Shown here piece by piece: positions 7,137 to 15,491 of a DNA stretch of 21,598 nucleotides; positions within the stretch are counted from its first letter, which is position 1, and each line of letters begins with the position of its first letter. Source of the DNA: RSA11 sp036564135 (GTDB lineage: Bacteria; Actinomycetota; Thermoleophilia; Solirubrobacterales; 70-9); the NCBI GenBank assembly GCA_036564135.1, contig DATCLC010000067.1, forward strand, positions 1 through 21,598. The letters are read 5' to 3'. Under the pieces are notes generated by a model. The model was not told the DNA's origin. It made no database searches and worked only from the letters and a program-made list of their open reading frames with translations. The position numbers were made by a program, and so were the translations under genes.

Positions 7137-8309
7137 TCACGCGCCAGTTATCACGTCCTGCCAGGCCTGCTCCACGCGGCGGACGACCTCGGGCCCGCCC
7201 GGCGGCTCGTCCTGGGTCGAACAGTTCGCCGTGAACTCCTCGGTCGGGAACACGAGCTCGCTCTCGGCGGCGTCCGAGCCCATGCGCTCGAGCACCTCCT
7301 TCGTGCCCTTGACCGGCGTGAAGTAGTAGTTGTAGTTCGCGATCTGGGCCTGGTTCTCCGGGTCGTAGACGTAGTTCATCCACTCGTAGGCCGCCGTCGG
7401 GTTCGGCGCGCCGATGGGGATGACCATGTTGTCCGACCAGAGCGTGCAGCCCTCGTCCGGCATCACGAACTCGATGTTCGGGTTGTCCGCCTGGAGCTGG
7501 ACCGCGTCGCCGGACCAGCCGATGACCGCGACCGCGTCGCCGTTCGCGAGGTCACGCGTGTAGTCGTTGCCGGTGAACTTGCGGATCTGCCCGGACTCGG
7601 CGGCCTCGCGGATCTTCTCGATCGCGTTCATCCAGTCTTCCTCGGTCGCCTCCTCAGGCCGGATGCCGTCGGCCATCATCACGAGCGGCACGGTGTCGCG
7701 CATCTCGTTGAGCATCTCGACCTTGCCCTTGTACTTCGGGTCGAAGAGGTCGTTGATCGAGGTGACGTCGGGCGCCTCGGCCTTGTTCACGACGAGCCCG
7801 GTCATGCCGCTCTGCCACGGCAGCGAGTACTGGCGCTCCGGATCGAACGCCGGGTTCGCGAGCTGCGGCACCAGGTTCTCCTTCGCCGGCGCGACCGCCT
7901 CCTCGTCGAAGTGCTGAAGGTAGCCAAGGTCGTACATGCGCTTGGCCATCCAGTCGGTGACGATCATGATGTCGCGGCCGCCCGACTCGCCGCGCTCGAG
8001 CTGCGGCTGGACCTTGGCGAGGAAGTCGTTGTTGTCGTTGACCTCCTCGACGTAGGTCACTTTGATCCCGGTCTCGCGCTCGAACTCGGGGACGGTCTTC
8101 CGGTCGATGTAGAAGGGCCAGTTGGCGATCTTGAGCTGGCCCGAGGGCTGGCCCTCGGCCTCGGCCACCGGGACCTCGGTCTCCTCGCCGCCGCCCTCGA
8201 TCCCGCCGTCGCCCCCGCACGCGGCGATGACGAGCGCGGCGGCGAAGGTCGCGACGCCGAACAGCAGTTTCCTCAAACCCCCCACGGGGCCCGCCTCTCT
8301 CATGGTCAC
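7137..8309 (-). CDS. potD: Polyamine-binding lipoprotein of the ABC transporter, PotD type
   Basis: 390 aa. A signal peptide (about 12-30) ends in a lipobox IAAC with lipidated Cys31, followed by a Gly/Glu-rich linker, so the protein is membrane-anchored and outward-facing. The mature part is a spermidine/putrescine-binding fold starting LKIANWPFYID (59-69), with MIVTDWMAKRMYDLGYL, YSLPWQSGMTGLVVN and IGWSGDAVQL as typical pieces. It captures polyamine and delivers it to PotBC. The start is GTG at 8309, which shares GTGA with the potA stop and has GGAGG at suitable distance; ATG at 8303 is a weaker alternative. The position of potD directly after potA differs from the E. coli potABCD order. 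Whether putrescine or spermidine is preferred cannot be read from the sequence. Confidence 0.93.
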   Translation of the reverse strand: MTMREAGPVGGLRKLLFGVATFAAALVIAACGGDGGIEGGGEETEVPVAEAEGQPSGQLKIANWPFYIDRKTVPEFERETGIKVTYVEEVNDNNDFLAKVQPQLERGESGGRDIMIVTDWMAKRMYDLGYLQHFDEEAVAPAKENLVPQLANPAFDPERQYSLPWQSGMTGLVVNKAEAPDVTSINDLFDPKYKGKVEMLNEMRDTVPLVMMADGIRPEEATEEDWMNAIEKIREAAESGQIRKFTGNDYTRDLANGDAVAVIGWSGDAVQLQADNPNIEFVMPDEGCTLWSDNMVIPIGAPNPTAAYEWMNYVYDPENQAQIANYNYYFTPVKGTKEVLERMGSDAAESELVFPTEEFTANCSTQDEPPGGPEVVRRVEQAWQDVITGA

Positions 8310-9532
8310 TGGGTTGCCTCCTGGGCGACTTCGGTTTCGGTTTCGGGCTGCGTCGGTGCCGCGGGCGCGGTCCCCGACTCGCGGACGAGGTGGATGTGCT
8401 CGGGCGCCCAGCTCAGGCGCACGTCGGCGCCGCCCCCGGGCAGCCGGTTGCGCTCGCGCTCGTCCGAGTTGGGGACGAGCACGGTCATCGGCACGTCACC
8501 GGCGAGGCGCACGACGATCTGGGTCGAGGTCCCGAGGTAGACGGACGACTCGACGACGCCGTCCACCCGCGGCCAGCCGTCGGGAGGAATGCCCTCGCGT
8601 GAGTCGATACGCAGCTTCTCGGGCCGGACCACCGCGTGGCAGCGGTCGCCCGCCCGGAGGCCGTTGTTTTCGGCCTCGATCTCGACGCCGGCGTCGAGCC
8701 GCACCCACGCGCGGTTGCCGTTGGTCCGCTCGACGACGGCCGGCATCAGGTTGGAGACGCCGATGAACCCGGCCACGAACGTGGTCGCGGGCTTCTCGTA
8801 GACGGTCACCGGCGCATCGCACTGCTCGATGCGCCCCTCGTTCATGACCGCGATGCGGTCGGACATCGTGAGCGCCTCCTCCTGGTCGTGCGTCACGTAG
8901 ATGAACGTGATGCCGACCTCGCGCTGGATGCGCTTGAGCTCGATCTGCAGGCCCTTGCGAAGCTTGAGGTCCAGGGCGCCGAGCGGCTCGTCGAGAAGCA
9001 GCACCTTCGGGAGGTTGACCAGCGCCCGGGCGAGCGCGACGCGCTGCTGCATGCCGCCCGACAGCTGGGCGGGCTTGCGGTTGATGTGCTGGGCGAGGCC
9101 GACGCGCTCGAGCTCCTCGCGGACGCGGCGCTGAATCTCGTCCTTCGGCACGCCCTTGCGCTTGAGGCCGAAGGCGACGTTCTCGCCGACGCTCAGGTGC
9201 GGGAACAGCGCGTAGCTTTGGAAGACGGTGTTGGTCGGGCGCTTGTGGGCCGGCAGATCCTCGACGCTCTGGCCGTCGATGTAGATATGGCCGGTGGTGG
9301 GTTCCTCGAAGCCGGCGATCATCCGCAGGGTCGTCGTCTTCCCGCATCCCGAGGGACCGAGCAGCGTGAAGAACTCGCCTTGCGCGATGTCCAAGTCCAT
9401 CTCCTGGACGGCGAGCAGGTCGCCGAACGCCTTGCTCACCCCGCGCAGCGAGACGCTCGGTGTGCTCCCGGCGCCGTTCGAGGCCCTCGGATCAGCCGCC
9501 GTTCCGTCCAAACCGCCTCCTCCGTTGCTCAT
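8306..9532 (-). CDS. potA: Spermidine/putrescine ABC transporter ATP-binding protein
   Basis: A 408-aa ATPase that powers polyamine import. It has Walker A GPSGCGKT (59-66), Q-loop Gln105, ABC signature LSGGMQQ (157-163), Walker B VLLLDEP (177-183) and the H-loop His215 in YVTHDQEEA. A TOBE-type regulatory domain occupies about 265-370. The 25-residue Gly/Ser/Ala-rich N-terminus is not conserved. ATG at 9532 is preceded by GGGAG and by a promoter at 9603-9631. It is the first gene of potA-D-B-C and diverges from the aminotransferase operon, so both halves of the pathway are controlled from one 250-base region. Confidence 0.95.
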   Translation of the reverse strand: MSNGGGGLDGTAADPRASNGAGSTPSVSLRGVSKAFGDLLAVQEMDLDIAQGEFFTLLGPSGCGKTTTLRMIAGFEEPTTGHIYIDGQSVEDLPAHKRPTNTVFQSYALFPHLSVGENVAFGLKRKGVPKDEIQRRVREELERVGLAQHINRKPAQLSGGMQQRVALARALVNLPKVLLLDEPLGALDLKLRKGLQIELKRIQREVGITFIYVTHDQEEALTMSDRIAVMNEGRIEQCDAPVTVYEKPATTFVAGFIGVSNLMPAVVERTNGNRAWVRLDAGVEIEAENNGLRAGDRCHAVVRPEKLRIDSREGIPPDGWPRVDGVVESSVYLGTSTQIVVRLAGDVPMTVLVPNSDERERNRLPGGGADVRLSWAPEHIHLVRESGTAPAAPTQPETETEVAQEATQ

Positions 9533-9602
9533 TCTTCTCCCGCTCGACCGTGGGCCCGCTTGCTACGGCTCGTCTAGCGTTCGCGCGCCTCACTTTCCGC
9601 TG

Positions 9603-9631
9603 AGGCTAGGGGCAGGGTCCCGGACACGCAA
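9603..9631 (-). promoter_or_regulatory. Predicted potA operon promoter
   Basis: Minus strand TTGCGT (9631-9626), 17-base spacer, TAGCCT (9608-9603). The expected transcript has a leader of about 65 bases before the potA ATG. The same TAGCCT -10 with a 17-base spacer is found ahead of the riboswitch at 18266-18294, which supports it as a housekeeping promoter form. Confidence 0.65.
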
Positions 9632-9650
9632 GGGGCGAAACTCCCAAAAC

Positions 9651-9745
9651 GTCCAAACGCGCTTATACAAGACGTACAAAGCGGCGCCGCGAAGTTGAAC
9701 CGTAAATCGCTTGTACGCGGTGCTTTCTCTGGCTACGGTTGTACG
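9651..9745. promoter_or_regulatory. Cluster of TTGTAC/GTACAA boxes, candidate operator between potA and the aminotransferase gene
   Basis: The region contains CGTACAAAGCG (9673-9683) and its near inverse CGCTTGTACG (9708-9717), plus weaker copies: ATACAAGACG (9665-9674), GTCCAAACGCG (9651-9661) and GTTGTACGG (9738-9746). One copy overlaps the -35 of the aminotransferase promoter. A perfect palindrome GCGGCGCCGC lies at 9681-9690. The adjacent PucR-type regulator is the obvious candidate binder, but no experimental site is known to me. Confidence 0.5.
9711..9739 (+). promoter_or_regulatory. Predicted promoter of the aminotransferase-pucR-ald-patD operon
   Basis: TTGTAC (9711-9716), 17-base spacer, TACGGT (9734-9739). 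A leader of about 37 bases follows, with GGAGG at 9770-9774 placed 8 bases before the ATG at 9783. This promoter reading argues against using the TTG at 9711 as a start codon. Confidence 0.65.
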
Positions 9746-9782
9746 GAACGTCGGATTCCAACTCGACACGGAGGCGGAGGAA

Positions 9783-11174
9783 ATGGCCACCAGTACTGCA
9801 TCCACCGAGACGAGGAGCGCCCAGCTGCAGGAGTTGGCGCGAAAGCACCTGTGGATGCACTTCACGCGCATGGGGGGGTATGACGACGAGCATCCCATCC
9901 CCATCTTGGAGCGCGGCGAGGGGCCCTACGTCTGGGACGTCGAGGGCAACCGCTACCTGGACGGCCTCTCAGGGCTGTTCTGCTCGAACATCGGCCACGG
10001 GCGCACGGAGATCGGCGAGGCGATGGCCCGCCAGGTGGCCGAGCTGGACTTCACCACGAACTGGAGCTACGCGCACCCGCGCGCGATCGAGCTCGCGGCG
10101 CGCATCGCGGAGCTCGCGCCCGGCGACCTCAACCACGTCTTCTTCACCTCCGGCGGCAGCGAGGCCGTCGAGTCCGCGCTGAAGCTGGCCCGCCAGTACT
10201 TCCGCCTCCAGGGCAAGGGCCAAAAGCACAAGGTCATCGCGCGGGAGATCGCCTACCACGGCACCAGCATGGGCGCCCTCTCGGCGACCGGCCTCACCCC
10301 GCTGCGCGCGCCGTTCGAGCCGTTTGCGCCCGGCGGCTGCCACGTGCCGAACACCAACGAGTACCGCTGGCCGGAGAACCGCGACCCGCTCTGGGCGGCG
10401 GACAAGATCGCCGAGCGGATCGAGTTCGAGGGCCCGGAGACGGTCGCCGCCGTGATCCTTGAGCCCGTGCAGAACGCGGGCGGGTGCTTCACGCCGCAGG
10501 AGGGCTACTTCCAGCGCGTGCGGGAGATCTGCGACGAGTACGACGTGCTGCTGATCTCCGACGAGGTGATCTGCGCCTGGGGCCGTATCGGCTACTACTT
10601 CGGCTGCGAGCGCTACGGCTACCAGCCGGACATGATCACGACGGCGAAGGGGATCACCTCCGCCTACGCCCCGATGGGCGCTCTGATCGCCTCCGAGAAG
10701 ATCTTCGAGCCGTTCTCGAAGGGCACGACCTCGTTCATCCACGGCTTCACGTTCGCGGGGCACCCCGTGGCGGCCGCCGCGGCGCTGGCAAACCTCGACA
10801 TCTTCGAGCGCGAGAACATCTGCGGCCACGTCCGCGAGCGCGAGGGCGAGTTCCGCAAGATGCTCGAGAGCCTGCGGGACATCCCGATCGTCGGCGACGT
10901 CCGCGGCGCCGGGTTCTTCCACGCGATCGAGCTGGTCAAGGACCAGGAGACGAAGGAGACCTTCAACGACGAGGAGTCGGAGTGGCTGTTGCGCGGCTTC
11001 CTCTCCGGGGAGCTCTACCGCCGCGGCCTGATCTGCCGCGCGGACGATCGCGGCGACCCCGTGATCCAGCTCTCGCCGCCGCTGATCTGCGACACGGAGC
11101 AGTTCGAGGAGATCGAGGGGGTCCTGCGACCCGTGCTCGAGGAGGCCTGGGAGAAGGTGAAGGCGCGGGGCTGA
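9783..11174 (+). CDS. Class III aminotransferase, putative putrescine (omega-amino):pyruvate aminotransferase
   Basis: 463-aa PLP-dependent fold-type I enzyme. The PLP lysine is Lys289 in TTAKGITSAYAPMGA, the ring-nitrogen Asp is Asp260 in LLISDEVICAWGR, and the phosphate-binding segment is TSGGSEAVESALK (122-134). YLDGLSGLFCSNIGHGR near the N-terminus is typical of omega-amino acid/polyamine:pyruvate aminotransferases. Expected reaction: putrescine (or a similar omega-amine, GABA or beta-alanine) plus pyruvate gives an aminoaldehyde plus alanine. The start is ATG at 9783 with GGAGG upstream; a longer frame to TTG 9711 would run through the promoter. Context supports putrescine: a polyamine importer is divergent, and alanine dehydrogenase and aminobutyraldehyde dehydrogenase lie downstream. 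Substrate specificity is inferred. Confidence 0.9.
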   Translation: MATSTASTETRSAQLQELARKHLWMHFTRMGGYDDEHPIPILERGEGPYVWDVEGNRYLDGLSGLFCSNIGHGRTEIGEAMARQVAELDFTTNWSYAHPRAIELAARIAELAPGDLNHVFFTSGGSEAVESALKLARQYFRLQGKGQKHKVIAREIAYHGTSMGALSATGLTPLRAPFEPFAPGGCHVPNTNEYRWPENRDPLWAADKIAERIEFEGPETVAAVILEPVQNAGGCFTPQEGYFQRVREICDEYDVLLISDEVICAWGRIGYYFGCERYGYQPDMITTAKGITSAYAPMGALIASEKIFEPFSKGTTSFIHGFTFAGHPVAAAAALANLDIFERENICGHVREREGEFRKMLESLRDIPIVGDVRGAGFFHAIELVKDQETKETFNDEESEWLLRGFLSGELYRRGLICRADDRGDPVIQLSPPLICDTEQFEEIEGVLRPVLEEAWEKVKARG

Positions 11175-11208
11175 TCGCCCCGCGCGACGGCTCCGACCCG
11201 CCGGAGCG

Positions 11209-12774
11209 ATGCTGACGGTCTCGTCGCTCGTATCGGATTGCGGCCTCGAGCTGGCCGCCGGCGCCGAGAACGGCGACCGCCGCCTCCGGTGGGTGCACTC
11301 GACCGAGCACCCGGACCCGACACCGTGGCTGCTCGGCGGCGAGCTCGTGCTGACCACCGGGTACCGGCTCGGGACCGCCGCCGCGCAGCGCCGCTTCGTC
11401 GAGTTGCTCGACGAGGCCGGTGTCGCCGGCCTCGGCTTCGGTACCGGGTTCGACCACAAGCGGCTGCCGAAGGCGCTGCTCGCGGCCGCCGAGGAGCGCG
11501 GGATGCCGCTCTTCGAGGTCCCCTACGAGATGCCGTTCATCGCGATTACGGAGCGGGCGGCGCGGACCCTGGTCAACGAGCAGTACGACCTGCTCGAACG
11601 CAGCGCCCAGATCCACGAGCGCCTCGAGCGCCTCGTGATCGAGGACGCCGGCCTGCGCGGGATCACGGCCTCGATCGCGACCTCCGTCGGCGGCGCGGCG
11701 CTCGTGTTCGACGGCGCGGGCGAGGAGGTCGCGCGCCATCCGCAGCGCGGCGTGCTCACCCCGGCGACGGCCAAGGCGCTCGGCGCGGAGCTCGCCGAGC
11801 GCAACGCGCAGGGGCGGCCGACGGTCACCTTTGAGCCCGACCAGTCCGCGCTGCGCGACCGCGCGCTGGCCGTCCCGGTGCCCGGCAGGCGTGGGACGCC
11901 GGCGGCTGGCTGGCTCGTGGTGGTGAGCGAGAAGGCCCCGCTCGGGGACTTCGAGCGGCTGATCGCGCGGCAGGCGTCGATCGTGGTTGGGCTCGAGCTC
12001 ATGCGCGAGCGCGTCGTCCGGGAGACGGAGCGCCGCCTAGCCGGCGATCTGCTCGCCGACGCCCTGAGCGGCCGCTTCACGCCCGAGGAGCTGAGCGGGC
12101 GCCTGCGCCCCTTCGGGATCCACGACGAGGGCGCGGTGCTCGTGTTCGAGCTCGACGACCCGACCGGCGCTGAGTCCCTGCTCGAGGCCGCGCTCGACGA
12201 GCAGGGCGTCGCCGCCCTGGTCGCGACCACGGCGGCGGCGGGGAGCCCGCTTTTGTGCGCGATCGTGCCGGGCGACCGCGACCCGATCGAGATCGCCCGC
12301 CACGCCCGCAAGGCGCTGCTGCCGACCGCGCCCGAGGTGCGCGCGGCTGCCAGCCGCCCGGTCGGGGTCGGTTCGCTGCGGCGCGGCTTCCACGAGGCGC
12401 GGTGCGCGCTCGAAGCCACGTCCTTCAACGAGAACGGCGACGCGCCCGACGTGGCGTCGCATCGCGACCTCGGCGCGTTCACGCTGCTGCTCGCCCTCCA
12501 GGACGACGAGGCCCTGCGGCTGTATGCGGACGGCCTGCTCGAGCCGATCGAGCGCGGCGAGGGAGAGTACGGGGGTGAGCTGCTGCGCTCGCTCGAGGCC
12601 TTCATCGAGAACAACGGGAACTGGGAGCGCGCGGCCCGGCAGCTCTACTGCCACCGGCACACGCTCCGGTACCGGATCCGCAAGATCGAGGAGCTCACCG
12701 GTCGCGACCTTGGGCGCGCCACTGACCGGATCGAGCTTTGGCTGGCACTGCAGGCGCGCGAGTTGGTCAAGTGA
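11209..12774 (+). CDS. PucR-family transcriptional regulator
   Basis: 521 aa. The N-terminal PucR ligand-sensing domain covers about 1-125 (TVSSLVSD, GGELVLTTGYRL, LFEVPYEMPF). A middle segment (about 140-265) has no clear motif. A GGDEF-like CdaR-type domain lies at roughly 275-405, and the C-terminal PucR helix-turn-helix at about 459-516 (NNGNWERAARQLYCHRHTLRYRIRKIEELTGRDL). Such regulators respond to small nitrogen compounds. It sits between the aminotransferase and alanine dehydrogenase genes, 34 bases after the former, so it probably regulates this operon and the divergent pot genes, sensing a polyamine or a catabolite. ATG at 11209 has a GGAG close by. Role and ligand are inference. 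Confidence 0.9.
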   Translation: MLTVSSLVSDCGLELAAGAENGDRRLRWVHSTEHPDPTPWLLGGELVLTTGYRLGTAAAQRRFVELLDEAGVAGLGFGTGFDHKRLPKALLAAAEERGMPLFEVPYEMPFIAITERAARTLVNEQYDLLERSAQIHERLERLVIEDAGLRGITASIATSVGGAALVFDGAGEEVARHPQRGVLTPATAKALGAELAERNAQGRPTVTFEPDQSALRDRALAVPVPGRRGTPAAGWLVVVSEKAPLGDFERLIARQASIVVGLELMRERVVRETERRLAGDLLADALSGRFTPEELSGRLRPFGIHDEGAVLVFELDDPTGAESLLEAALDEQGVAALVATTAAAGSPLLCAIVPGDRDPIEIARHARKALLPTAPEVRAAASRPVGVGSLRRGFHEARCALEATSFNENGDAPDVASHRDLGAFTLLLALQDDEALRLYADGLLEPIERGEGEYGGELLRSLEAFIENNGNWERAARQLYCHRHTLRYRIRKIEELTGRDLGRATDRIELWLALQARELVK

Positions 12775-12795
12775 GTCAGCTAGCGAGGTGACGCT

Positions 12796-13983
12796 GTGAA
12801 GGTTGGAGTTCCCACCGAGATCAAGGCCGACGAGTACCGCGTCGCGCTGACCCCGATCGGGGTCCGCGAGCTCGTCGAGCACGGCCACGAGGTGCTCGTT
12901 CAGGCAGGGGCCGGAGAGGGCAGTGCGATCAGCGACGCGGACTACGAGGCGCAGGGCGCGCGCGTGGTGCCGACCGCCGAGGACGTCTTCGGCGAGGCCG
13001 AGATGATCCTCAAGGTCAAGGAGCCGCAGATGCCCGAGGTCGCGATGCTGCGCCCCGAGCACGTCCTGTTCACGTACCTGCACCTGGCGCCGGCCCCAGA
13101 GCTCACCAAGGCACTGTGCGAGAGCGGCGCGACCTGCATCGCGTACGAGACCGTCGAGGACCGCAACGGGCGCCTGCCCCTGCTCGCCCCGATGTCGGAG
13201 ATCGCGGGCAGGATCGCGACCCAAGCGGGCGCGTTCATGCTGGAGAAGCCGCTGGGCGGCCGCGGGATCCTGCTCGGCGGGGTCCCCGGCGTCGCGCCGG
13301 CCAACGTGATGATCATCGGCGGCGGCGCGGTCGGCATGAACGCCGCCTTCATCGCGATCGGCATGGAGGCGGACGTGTTCGTCTACGACAAGAACATCGA
13401 CCGCCTGCGCGAGCTCGACATCGCGTTCGCGGGCCGCGCGTCGACCATCTTCAGCTCGACGCTGTCGATCGAGGAGCGGCTGCCGACCGTCGACCTCGTG
13501 ATCGGCGCCGTGCTGGTGCCCGGCGCCGCGGCGCCGAAGGTGATCACCCGCGACCAGCTCAAGCTGCTCAAGCCGAGCGCGGTGCTCGTCGACGTCGCGA
13601 TCGATCAGGGCGGGTGCTTCGAGACGTCGCGGCCGACGACCCACTCCGACCCGACGTACGAGGTCGACGGGATCATCCACTACTGCGTCACGAACATGCC
13701 GGGCGCGGTGCCGATCACCTCGACCTACGCGCTCACGAACGCGACCCTGCCGTACGCGCTGGCGCTCGCCGACCTGGGCGTCGCCGAGGCCGTGCGGCGC
13801 GACCCCGGGCTGCGGCCGGGCATCAACGTCGCGAACGGCTCGGTCACGCACCCGGCCGTCGCGCGGGACACGGGCTTCGACTACGTGCCGCCCGAGGAGG
13901 CGCTCGGGTTTGAGAACCCCGCCGTCACCGTCGACGGCAACGCGGGCGCGACGGCCGCGCAAGCGGCGGCGGGCTCGGGTTGA
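12796..13983 (+). CDS. ald: Alanine dehydrogenase
   Basis: 395 aa. It interconverts L-alanine and pyruvate with NAD+, releasing ammonium. The N-terminus MKVGVPTEIKADEYRVALTP is the family signature. Catalytic residues match known Ald enzymes: Lys75 in KVKEPQ, His96 in HLAPAP and Asp270 in VDVAIDQGGC. The NAD-binding loop is IIGGGAVGMNAA (173-184). GTG at 12796 follows GAGGTG and lies 21 bases after the pucR stop. Next to a pyruvate-dependent aminotransferase, its probable job is to turn product alanine back into pyruvate so that the amino acceptor is not depleted. The Ala/Gly-rich tail after residue 370 is slightly longer than usual. Confidence 0.96.
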   Translation: MKVGVPTEIKADEYRVALTPIGVRELVEHGHEVLVQAGAGEGSAISDADYEAQGARVVPTAEDVFGEAEMILKVKEPQMPEVAMLRPEHVLFTYLHLAPAPELTKALCESGATCIAYETVEDRNGRLPLLAPMSEIAGRIATQAGAFMLEKPLGGRGILLGGVPGVAPANVMIIGGGAVGMNAAFIAIGMEADVFVYDKNIDRLRELDIAFAGRASTIFSSTLSIEERLPTVDLVIGAVLVPGAAAPKVITRDQLKLLKPSAVLVDVAIDQGGCFETSRPTTHSDPTYEVDGIIHYCVTNMPGAVPITSTYALTNATLPYALALADLGVAEAVRRDPGLRPGINVANGSVTHPAVARDTGFDYVPPEEALGFENPAVTVDGNAGATAAQAAAGSG

Positions 13984-13990
13984 GGAGCCC
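13971..13990 (+). other. Intercistronic hairpin at the ald stop codon
   Basis: GGGCTC (13971-13976) and GAGCCC (13985-13990) form a 6-bp stem with an 8-base loop around the ald TGA. It has no T-tract, so it is more likely an mRNA-processing or coupling element than a terminator. The patD ATG is 52 bases downstream. Confidence 0.35.
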
Positions 13991-14042
13991 GGGTCCCAAC
14001 CGGACCACGACAACAACCCCGAACACGAGGAGAGCGAACAAG

Positions 14043-15491
14043 ATGACCACCACCGCCGGTCCAGTCACCAAGCTGCAGAACTTCATCAACGGCGAGTTCG
14101 TCGATCCCTCCAGCGGCGAGACCGAGGACGTCATCAACCCGGCGACGGGCGAGGTGATCGCGCAGGCGCCGCTCTCGACCGAGGAGGACGTGAACCGCGC
14201 GGTAGCCGCCGCGAAGAAGGCGTTCGAGAAGTGGCAGAAGACCACGCCGCGCGAGCGCTCGGAGATGCTCCTGAAGCTCGCCGACGCGATCGAGGAGCAC
14301 GGCGATGAGTTCGCCGACCTGGAGTCGGCTGACGCGGGCAAGCCGCGCCAGTCCTTCATCGACGACGAGCTCGGCATGTGCGCCGACAACCTGCGCTTCT
14401 TCGCGGGCGCGGCGCGCAACCTCGAGGGCAAGGCCGCGGGCGAGTACGTGGAGAACCACACCTCGTTCATCCGCCGCGAGCCGGTCGGCGTCTGCGCGCA
14501 GATCACGCCCTGGAACTACCCGCTGATGATGGCGATCTGGAAGATCGGGCCCGCGTTCGCGGCGGGCTGCACGTCCGTGCTGAAGCCCGCGGAGAACACG
14601 CCGCTCTCGACCTTCAAGCTCGCCGAGATCGCGGCCGAGATCTTCCCGCCCGGTGTCTTCAACGTGATCGGAGGCCACGGCGACAAGGCCGGGGCGGCGC
14701 TCGTGCGCCACAAGGACGTCGACTTCGTCTCGCTCACCGGCTCGCCGGAGACCGGCAAGTGGATCGCGCGCGAGGCGGCGGACACGCTCAAGCGCGTGCA
14801 CCTCGAGCTCGGCGGCAAGGCGCCGGTGATCGTCTTCGACGACGTCGACCTCGATGCGACGCTCGAGTTCATCGCGGCGACGGCGCTGTTCAACGCCGGC
14901 CAGGACTGCACGGCGGCGTGCCGCATCCTCGCCTCGTCGAAGGTCTACGACGATGTGGTGTCCGGGCTCGCCGAGGAGGCCAAGGGCTACAAGATGGGCG
15001 ACCTCAGCGACCCCGAGACGAACCTCGGCCCGGTGATCTCCGAGCGCCAGCGCGAGCGCGTCAGCGGGTTCATCGAGCGTAAGCCTGAGCATGCCGAGGT
15101 CGTCACCGGCGGCAAGGCGCCCGATCTGCCCGGCTTCTTCTACGAGCCCACGGTGGTCGCCAACCTCGAGCAGGACGACGAGATGGTCCAGAACGAGATC
15201 TTCGGGCCGGTCATGACCGTCCAGCGCTTCGACGACGAGGAGAAGGCGATCGAGTGGGCCAACGGCACCCGCTACGGCCTGGCGGCGTCGGTGTGGACCC
15301 GCGACATCGGCCGCGCGCTGCGCGTCACCAACGCGCTGCGGTTCGGCGCAGTGTGGGTGAACAACCACATCACGATGGCCTCGGAGATGCCCCACGGCGG
15401 GTACAAGCAGTCCGGCTACGGTAAGGACATGTCGATGTACTCGGTGGAGGACTACACCGAGGTCAAGCACGTGATGATCAACATCGAGTAG
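14043..15491 (+). CDS. patD: Gamma-aminobutyraldehyde dehydrogenase
   Basis: 482-aa ALDH-superfamily enzyme. It oxidises 4-aminobutanal (in equilibrium with 1-pyrroline) to GABA with NAD+. It has Asn158 in PWNYP, LTGSPETG (231-238), general base Glu255 in LELGGK and nucleophile Cys289 in GQDCTAACR. The C-terminal segment MPHGGYKQSGYGKDMSMYS with EDYTEVKHVM is strongly like E. coli PatD/YdcW and sets it apart from the other aldehyde dehydrogenase in this window. ATG at 14043 has GAGGAGAG upstream; an in-frame TTG at 13980 would add a Thr/Arg-rich peptide and is unlikely. It is the last gene of the aminotransferase operon, and its end overlaps the convergent gluQ gene by 14 bases. Confidence 0.93.
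   Translation: MTTTAGPVTKLQNFINGEFVDPSSGETEDVINPATGEVIAQAPLSTEEDVNRAVAAAKKAFEKWQKTTPRERSEMLLKLADAIEEHGDEFADLESADAGKPRQSFIDDELGMCADNLRFFAGAARNLEGKAAGEYVENHTSFIRREPVGVCAQITPWNYPLMMAIWKIGPAFAAGCTSVLKPAENTPLSTFKLAEIAAEIFPPGVFNVIGGHGDKAGAALVRHKDVDFVSLTGSPETGKWIAREAADTLKRVHLELGGKAPVIVFDDVDLDATLEFIAATALFNAGQDCTAACRILASSKVYDDVVSGLAEEAKGYKMGDLSDPETNLGPVISERQRERVSGFIERKPEHAEVVTGGKAPDLPGFFYEPTVVANLEQDDEMVQNEIFGPVMTVQRFDDEEKAIEWANGTRYGLAASVWTRDIGRALRVTNALRFGAVWVNNHITMASEMPHGGYKQSGYGKDMSMYSVEDYTEVKHVMINIE

Noticed and set aside
9711..9782. TTG at 9711 as the aminotransferase start
   Set aside because: The TTG is the first base of a -35 hexamer of a good promoter; ATG at 9783 has a GGAGG at the right distance.
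9969..11459. Minus-strand frame of 496 codons opposite the aminotransferase
   Set aside because: Shadow of the aminotransferase and the pucR start; no domain, biased composition.
13980..14042. TTG at 13980 as the patD start
   Set aside because: It overlaps the ald stop and adds a Thr/Arg-rich non-conserved peptide; ATG 14043 has a ribosome site and fits the family.
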